Assembly: GCA_001770785.1 (NCBI GenBank)
Contig: MERZ01000060.1
Span: 11,763-24,654, forward strand
Reading direction: 5' to 3'
Source: Burkholderiales bacterium RIFCSPHIGHO2_12_FULL_61_11
GTDB lineage: Bacteria > Pseudomonadota > Gammaproteobacteria > Burkholderiales > Burkholderiaceae_C
Length of the DNA stretch: 12,892 bases
The notes under the pieces are model-generated. The model saw nothing but the letters and a program-made list of their open reading frames with translations, was not told where the DNA came from and searched no databases. Positions 7,564-12,892 of this stretch are shown here, piece after piece. Positions within the stretch are counted from its first letter, which is position 1. Every line of letters starts with the position of its first letter. A program made the translations under genes and the position numbers.

Positions 7564-7591
7564 GATGCCGGTTCTGGAAGGAATCGGCATC
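7564..7591 (+). terminator. Strong hairpin in the fusA-tuf gap, attenuator candidate
   Basis: GATGCCGGTTC (7564-7574) pairs with GAATCGGCATC (7581-7591) to give an 11-bp stem with a single G-U pair and a 6-nt loop TGGAAG. It begins 9 nt after the fusA stop. The following bases ACCATTTCC are only weakly U-rich, so termination would be partial at best. Such a structure could lower or separate tuf transcription, or protect fusA mRNA from 3' exonucleases. Confidence 0.5.
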
Positions 7592-7701
7592 ACCATTTCC
7601 TGTCTGCGATTGTGTGCCACTTTGTACCCGTGCGAAGTGAATCAGCAACACAGTGCAAACGTTAAACCACACACGGGCATGTTCTTTATCTGGAGTTGAA
7701 A
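7592..7701 (+). promoter_or_regulatory. tuf leader and ribosome binding site
   Basis: The rest of the fusA-tuf gap holds a possible long-range stem CCCGTG (7627-7632) / CACGGG (7672-7677) and, flanking it, GTGTG/CACAC. I find no convincing -35/-10 pair here; a tuf promoter may lie inside fusA, as in E. coli. GGAG at 7692-7695 is 6 nt before the ATG at 7702 and decides the start. The in-frame TTG at 7696 directly abuts the GGAG and is not a credible start. Confidence 0.5.
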
Positions 7702-8892
<1,191 letters not shown>

Positions 8893-8917
8893 TTCCACAT
8901 AAAACCAAGGAATTACC

Positions 8918-9232
8918 ATGGCTACCAAGCAAAAAATCCGTATCCGCCTCAAGGCGTTTGACTACAAACTGATTGACCAGTCAGCCGCCGAGATCGTCGA
9001 CACCGCCAAACGCACTGGTGCGATTGTCAAGGGCCCCGTGCCCCTGCCAACCCGCATGAAGCGCTTCGACATCCTGCGTTCGCCCCACGTCAACAAGACG
9101 AGTCGCGACCAGCTTGAAATCCGCACCCACCAGCGCCTGATGGACATCATCGACCCGACGGATAAAACCGTTGACGCCCTGATGAAGCTCGATCTGCCTG
9201 CGGGTGTGGACGTGGAAATCAAGCTGCAATAA
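8918..9232 (+). CDS. rpsJ: 30S ribosomal protein S10 (uS10/NusE)
   Basis: This 104-residue S10 is part of the 30S head and, as NusE, of the NusB-NusE antitermination complex that binds NusG. The full family pattern is visible: [17 protein letters not shown] at 6-22, the long loop with [22 protein letters not shown] and the C-terminal [14 protein letters not shown] clear AAGGA at 8907-8911 precedes the ATG by 6 nt. In most Proteobacteria rpsJ is followed directly by rplC. Here it is the last gene of the cluster: a hairpin comes 20 nt after the stop, followed by a convergent operon. Confidence 0.98.
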   Translation: MATKQKIRIRLKAFDYKLIDQSAAEIVDTAKRTGAIVKGPVPLPTRMKRFDILRSPHVNKTSRDQLEIRTHQRLMDIIDPTDKTVDALMKLDLPAGVDVEIKLQ

Positions 9233-9251
9233 GCGGGAAATCGGGATGGAT

Positions 9252-9284
9252 CGTCACGCAACTGGGTTAACGCCCTGCGTGACG
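9252..9284. terminator. Bidirectional hairpin between rpsJ and the convergent operon
   Basis: CGTCACGCA (9252-9260) and TGCGTGACG (9276-9284) form a perfect 9-bp stem, and the 15-nt loop can close further through GGG (9264-9266) / CCC (9273-9275). It lies 19 nt after the rpsJ stop and 12 nt beyond the stop of the converging beta-subunit gene, which is where a shared terminator belongs. Neither side has a proper U-run, so termination may be Rho-dependent or the stem may act as a 3'-end cap for both mRNAs. Confidence 0.6.
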
Positions 9285-9296
9285 TCCCCCGGTCCC

Positions 9297-10205
9297 TTAG
9301 CCGGCAGCAGCTTGACTGCTTATGGCTTGGCTCGCTGCGACGCGTTGCTGTAGCGTGGCCCAGCCATCGTCGATTTCGGCCTGTAGGGTTTCGATGTCGG
9401 CGCTCACGATATGCCGGTATCGGCGTTGCAGCGCGAGGTAATCGGCGACCGGTCTGGTCTTGGCGGTGTGGTTGAGTGTGTAGCGATGGCCGTCTTCGAT
9501 TTCATACAGCGGGAAAGCGCCACACTCGACGGCATAGCGTGCTGCAGTCAGGCCGGCATCGTCGGGCAGCCCCCAGCCTTCCATGCACGGAATCAGCAGT
9601 GTGATGATACGGGTGCCCTGCATGGCTTTGGCCTTCTCCACTTTGCGCAGCAGGTCTGGCAGATGGCCCGCACTGGCGGTGGCCACATAAGGAACCCGGT
9701 GCGCCGCCATGATCTCGGTCAGGTTTTTCTTGCGTGAGGTCTTGCCCGCTGGCGTGGAACCGGTGCGCGCGAAATGGGGTGTGGATGACGACTTCTGGGC
9801 GCCGGTGTTCATGTAGCCTTCGTTGTCCAGACAGAAGTAAATGAAATCCTCATTGCGGTCAGCCGCCGAGGAAAGGCACTGAAAACCGATGTCGTAGGTC
9901 CCGCCGTCGCCGGCCAGCACGATGACCTGGGTATCTCGCTTGCCCTGGGCGTCGAGTGCGCGGCGCAGCCCGGTGGCTGCGGCGGCGCTGGATTCGAGCG
10001 TGGGCTGGTACACCGGGATGCGCAGCGAACTGAAGGGTTGCGGCCCGGCAATGATGGCCATGCATGAGGGCGGAATCACGGCCATGGTTTTTGACCCCAT
10101 GGCGGTCAGAACGTGGCGCACCGAAAGGGCATCGATGCAGCCGGGACAGGCCGCGTGTCCGGAGCACAGCATGGCTTCCTGGTTGGCTTGTTCGATCTTG
10201 ATCAT
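9297..10205 (-). CDS. porB: 2-oxoacid:acceptor oxidoreductase, beta (TPP) subunit, PorB-like
   Basis: This 302-residue protein is the thiamine-diphosphate subunit of a pyruvate:ferredoxin oxidoreductase-type enzyme, which decarboxylates a 2-oxoacid to an acyl-CoA with release of low-potential electrons. The TPP/Mg motif [11 protein letters not shown] at 99-109 and [11 protein letters not shown] at 127-137 are diagnostic for the family. Four cysteines that fit the beta-subunit [4Fe-4S] cluster are Cys20, Cys23 (CPGC), Cys48 (PPSCM) and Cys207 (IPCMEGWG). After the CPGC motif the usual Gly is replaced by Ile. I choose the ATG at 10205, with AAGGTGA at 10217-10211 as ribosome site; this overlaps the porA stop. 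GTG codons at 10214 and 10223 are alternatives. The substrate is unresolved: pyruvate is the default, but phenylglyoxylate or another 2-oxoacid is possible. Confidence 0.88.
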   Translation of the reverse strand: MIKIEQANQEAMLCSGHAACPGCIDALSVRHVLTAMGSKTMAVIPPSCMAIIAGPQPFSSLRIPVYQPTLESSAAAATGLRRALDAQGKRDTQVIVLAGDGGTYDIGFQCLSSAADRNEDFIYFCLDNEGYMNTGAQKSSSTPHFARTGSTPAGKTSRKKNLTEIMAAHRVPYVATASAGHLPDLLRKVEKAKAMQGTRIITLLIPCMEGWGLPDDAGLTAARYAVECGAFPLYEIEDGHRYTLNHTAKTRPVADYLALQRRYRHIVSADIETLQAEIDDGWATLQQRVAASQAISSQAAAG

Positions 10206-10210
10206 GGCGG

Positions 10211-10217
10211 TCACCTT
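10211..10217 (-). promoter_or_regulatory. Shine-Dalgarno of the beta-subunit gene
   Basis: AAGGTGA, read on the minus strand, covers the last codons and stop of the alpha-subunit gene and lies 5 nt before the ATG at 10205. It supports that ATG as the start and suggests translational coupling of the two subunits. Confidence 0.6.
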
Positions 10218-11368
10218 ACCCACTGCGAATCGGCCAGCGCTTCGCTTTGGCTGGCGTGTTTGACGAACTCGACAATCTTCGCTGGCGATACGTTGACGCC
10301 GCCAACGCCGGCCAGCAGGCCGTGAATGCGCGGCGTTGCCGGACTGCCATACAGAGCCGCCCGCAGTTCCTGGTGCAGAACGCCGCCATGGCCGGGTGAG
10401 TAGTTGCGATCGAGCACGATGACTTCGTCAACGCCCGCGAGCGCCTCGCGCAGCCCAAGTGTTGGCAATGGCCGAAACAGGCGAACCTTGACCAGGCCGA
10501 CGGCTTGTCCGGCCTCGCGCATGGCGTCCACTGCATCGCGGACGGTACCGCACATGCTGCCCATGGTGACGATGACGGTGCGCGCACCCTCGCAGCGGTA
10601 ACGCTCGATCACGCCGTGGCCGCGGCTGGTGCGCTGGGCCCATTCGTGGTCGGCCTGCGCGGCCAGTGCCGGCACGCGCGCCATGGCTTCACCGAGCTCC
10701 TGGCGGTGGCGAAAAAACATCTCTTGCGAGACCACGTTGCCCCAGGATTCCACCTTGTCGGTGTCAAGCCGATGCGGCGGGGCAAATGCCGGCAAATAGG
10801 CATCGACCAGGTCTTGCGTTGGCACCAGCACCGGCTCCATCGCGTGGGAGACGTAAAACGCGTCGAGGTTCACCATGGTGGGGATCAGCACCTGCTCGGC
10901 GACGCGGTAGGCCTGAATCACGGTGTCGAGTGCTTCCTGCGCGCTTTCCACGTAGTACTGGATCCAGCCGGTGTCGCGCTGGGCCAGGCTGTCCGTCTGG
11001 TCGGGCCAGAAAGCCCAGGGCGAGGCGACGGTGCGGTTGACGTTGGCCATGACGATGGGCACACGCGCGCCGCTGGCGTAGTGCAGCAACTCATGCATCA
11101 GCAGCAGCCCCTGCGAGGCGGTGGCGGTAAACACCCGAACGCCCACCAGTGAGGCCGGAATGCAGGCCGACATCACGGAGTGCTCGGACTCGGGCGTGAT
11201 AATTTCGGCGTCGAAGCTGCCGGCGGCTTGAAACTCGGTGAGTTGCTCCAGTATCGGTGTCTGCGGTGTGATTGGATACAAAGGAACCACCTTGGGTCGC
11301 GCCAGGCGGGCGCCCCAGGCCACCGCCTGGTTGCCGGTCAGCAGTATGGACTTGTCTGGGGCACTCAT
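10211..11368 (-). CDS. porA: 2-oxoacid:acceptor oxidoreductase, alpha subunit, PorA-like
   Basis: This 385-residue alpha subunit of the pyruvate:ferredoxin oxidoreductase family carries the POR N-terminal domain (about 10-240) and a PFOR domain II (about 260-350). Diagnostic parts are YPITPQTP at 31-38, PESEHS at 59-64 with the conserved Glu residues that activate [30 protein letters not shown] and the RDTGWIQYY...QEALD stretch. The ATG at 11368 is preceded by AGGAGG (11381-11376) with a 7-nt spacer. It also overlaps the upstream stop in an ATGA, so the longer open frame upstream is not real. It forms an operon with the FAD subunit (4-nt overlap) and the beta subunit (5-nt gap). Function at family level is firm; the name porA assumes pyruvate as substrate. 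Confidence 0.88.
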   Translation of the reverse strand: MSAPDKSILLTGNQAVAWGARLARPKVVPLYPITPQTPILEQLTEFQAAGSFDAEIITPESEHSVMSACIPASLVGVRVFTATASQGLLLMHELLHYASGARVPIVMANVNRTVASPWAFWPDQTDSLAQRDTGWIQYYVESAQEALDTVIQAYRVAEQVLIPTMVNLDAFYVSHAMEPVLVPTQDLVDAYLPAFAPPHRLDTDKVESWGNVVSQEMFFRHRQELGEAMARVPALAAQADHEWAQRTSRGHGVIERYRCEGARTVIVTMGSMCGTVRDAVDAMREAGQAVGLVKVRLFRPLPTLGLREALAGVDEVIVLDRNYSPGHGGVLHQELRAALYGSPATPRIHGLLAGVGGVNVSPAKIVEFVKHASQSEALADSQWVR

Positions 11369-12892
11369 CGCAATTCCTCCTCCATCGTCATTGAACCAGT
11401 CGGGCATTCCCTGACGCACAAGCCGCAACCTTTGCAGTAGTCGGTGAGCACCGTGTAGCCGTTTCCGAGCCGTTTGACTGCCATATCCGGGCAATACACC
11501 ACGCAGTTGTTGCAGTGGGTGCAGGTGCCACAGGAGAAGCAACGCTCGCTCTCGGCAAGTGCCTGCTCGAGTTCCAGGCCAAGCTGGACTTCGGCGTCGC
11601 GGGCGAGTCGCTCGTGGGCATCCAGCCGTTGCGCCTGGGCGCGCTCGCGCTTGGGGTAATAGTAGGTGCCGATGGACGCCAAGGGCACCAGTGGCTCGCT
11701 ATCGAATGTGGGGTTCGTGGTTGACGCTGCCTGGCGTTGGCGCAACTCGCCAGCGATCGCCTGCGCCGCCCGTTTGCCCATGCCGATGGCTTCGGTGACA
11801 AAGCGCGCCATACTGGCCATGTCGCCGCCGGCGTAAACGCCGGCTGTGCTGGTGGCGAGTTGCAGGTCCGTCTGGAGCAGTCCGCCCGCGGCGGCGAAGC
11901 CCTCGCCCAGGACAGTGAGATCGGGATCCTGGCCGATGGACGTGACGATGGCGTCGGCCGCGAGGGTGAAACGGCTGCCCTCGATGGGGGCGAGCGTGAA
12001 CTGCCCCCGTTTTGCGCCGGGAACAAATGACACCCTGGTGCAGGTCAGGGTCAGGCCATCGGTGCCACCATCGGTCACGCCATCGAGGCGCGCACCATCG
12101 ACCAGTAGGACTCCTTCCTCCAGGGCTTCTGTCAATTCTTCGGGCTGTGCCGGCATCTGGGCGCGCTGCTCCAGGCAGAGCAGGGTCACCGTGTGGCCAA
12201 GACGGCGTGCGCTGCGCGCGGCGTCCAGTGCTGCGCTGCCACCGCCGATCACCACCAGCCGCTTGCCCAGCGCCACTGGCTTGCCCGAGTTGGCGCCGGC
12301 CAGATAGCTGGCGCCGTCGCACACCCAGGCTTGCAGGTAGTCGAGTATGGGCAGGCGCTTTTGACGGGCGGCACCCAAGGCCAGGTACAGCGCATCGTGC
12401 TGCTGGCGCAGGCGCGCGAAGCCCGCGGCGGTGTCGATGCTGTGGTTGCAGCGTACAGTGACGCCCATCGCCACGATGCGTGCGATTTCACCATCGAGCA
12501 CGTCGCGTGCCAGCCGGTACGCCGGGATGCCGTAACGCATCAACCCGCCAAGTTCAGCGTGCGCCTCGTACAGCGTGACGGCAAAACCCATTCTGCGCAA
12601 CTGATAGGCCGCTGACAAACCTGATGGACCGCCCCCCACGATGGCGACATGGCCGGTCTGAACCGTTGTGGCAGGTTCAAACTGCCAGCCTTGCGCCAGT
12701 GCCTGATCACCCACAAAACGCTCCAGTTTGCAGATCGACAGTGCCTCGTCGTAGCCGGCGCGGTTGCAAGCTGTCTCGCAGGGGTGGTGGCAGATGCGTC
12801 CGGCAATCGCCGGGAACGGGTTGTGGCGGGCCAGCACTTGCCAGGCGCCGTGGAAATCACGCGCGCGCGCCAGTCCAATCCACTCGGCGATG
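11365..12892 (-). CDS. GltD-like FAD/NAD(P) oxidoreductase with C-terminal 2x[4Fe-4S] domain, 5' truncated
   Basis: The frame stays open to the right edge, so the start lies outside; 508 residues are visible. Order of parts: remnant of the GltD/DPD-type N-terminal Fe-S domain (ARHNPFPAIAGRICHHPCE, with Cys34, 38, 42 and 54 of the fragment); FAD Rossmann motif VGGGPSG (about 85-91); a second Rossmann motif VIGGGSAALDAAR for NAD(P) (about 214-226); the flavin-closing motif GVYAGGDMAS; then two ferredoxin motifs. The first is C-x2-C-x2-C-x2-C-x3-CP from Cys451 (codon 11541) and the second C-x2-C-x2-C-x3-CP from Cys486 to Cys496. This architecture resembles the GltD/NfnB/AegA group. Its place directly before porA suggests it is the electron-transfer subunit, linking 2-oxoacid oxidation to NAD(P)H and replacing a separate PorD. 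Direction of electron flow is unknown. Confidence 0.88.
   Translation of the reverse strand, partial: IAEWIGLARARDFHGAWQVLARHNPFPAIAGRICHHPCETACNRAGYDEALSICKLERFVGDQALAQGWQFEPATTVQTGHVAIVGGGPSGLSAAYQLRRMGFAVTLYEAHAELGGLMRYGIPAYRLARDVLDGEIARIVAMGVTVRCNHSIDTAAGFARLRQQHDALYLALGAARQKRLPILDYLQAWVCDGASYLAGANSGKPVALGKRLVVIGGGSAALDAARSARRLGHTVTLLCLEQRAQMPAQPEELTEALEEGVLLVDGARLDGVTDGGTDGLTLTCTRVSFVPGAKRGQFTLAPIEGSRFTLAADAIVTSIGQDPDLTVLGEGFAAAGGLLQTDLQLATSTAGVYAGGDMASMARFVTEAIGMGKRAAQAIAGELRQRQAASTTNPTFDSEPLVPLASIGTYYYPKRERAQAQRLDAHERLARDAEVQLGLELEQALAESERCFSCGTCTHCNNCVVYCPDMAVKRLGNGYTVLTDYCKGCGLCVRECPTGSMTMEEELR

Noticed and set aside
7696..7701. TTG upstream start for tuf, adding two residues
   Set aside because: The GGAG ribosome site directly abuts the TTG, leaving no spacer, and the EF-Tu family starts with [12 protein letters not shown] sequence at 7702.
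11369..11542. A 58-codon N-terminal extension of the alpha subunit
   Set aside because: It runs antiphase through the cysteine-rich ferredoxin coding region of the upstream gene. The ATG at 11368 has a perfect AGGAGG site and an ATGA overlap.

Overview
The window reads as a chromosomal segment of a betaproteobacterium. The EF-Tu, EF-G, S12, S7 and S10 proteins and the run VanZ / [2Fe-2S] ferredoxin / alpha-beta hydrolase / D,D-carboxypeptidase suit Burkholderiales, and I favour Comamonadaceae (Rhodoferax- or Polaromonas-like). That placement comes from recognising proteins by eye, not from a search. I see no tRNA, rRNA, CRISPR array, insertion sequence, phage gene or broken gene. Coding density is high and the genes look native.

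Left part (1-4037, + strand): the C-terminal part of a HemJ/CopD-like membrane protein cut by the window edge, a long VanZ-domain membrane protein, a thioredoxin-fold [2Fe-2S] ferredoxin, a small alpha/beta hydrolase, and a secreted penicillin-binding-protein-type D,D-carboxypeptidase (DacC). These are accessory or envelope functions with no obvious single pathway.

Middle part (about 4098-9284, + strand): the streptomycin (str) operon, rpsL-rpsG-fusA-tuf-rpsJ, behind a recognisable sigma70 promoter at 4098-4126. Its first three intercistronic gaps are long (205, 199 and 147 nt) and rich in inverted repeats. The tuf-rpsJ gap is only 25 nt. The run of ribosomal genes stops after rpsJ: a 9-bp hairpin follows, then genes on the opposite strand, so the usual rplC neighbour of rpsJ is absent here.

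Right part (9297-12892, - strand): a convergent operon for a 2-oxoacid:acceptor oxidoreductase of the pyruvate:ferredoxin oxidoreductase family. It is read in the order GltD-like FAD/NAD(P) oxidoreductase with a C-terminal ferredoxin domain (5' end outside the window), then the alpha subunit (PorA-like), then the thiamine-diphosphate beta subunit (PorB-like). The first two genes overlap by 4 nt, and the PorB Shine-Dalgarno sequence overlaps the porA stop, so they are probably translationally coupled. The flavin/ferredoxin subunit probably connects the enzyme to NAD(P)H. The gamma subunit is not seen and probably lies past the right edge. The substrate (pyruvate, 2-oxoglutarate, phenylglyoxylate or another) cannot be settled from this sequence.

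I did not find a clearly new system. The items most worth a second look are the structured leaders of the str operon, the break after rpsJ, and the flavin-linked 2-oxoacid oxidoreductase module.
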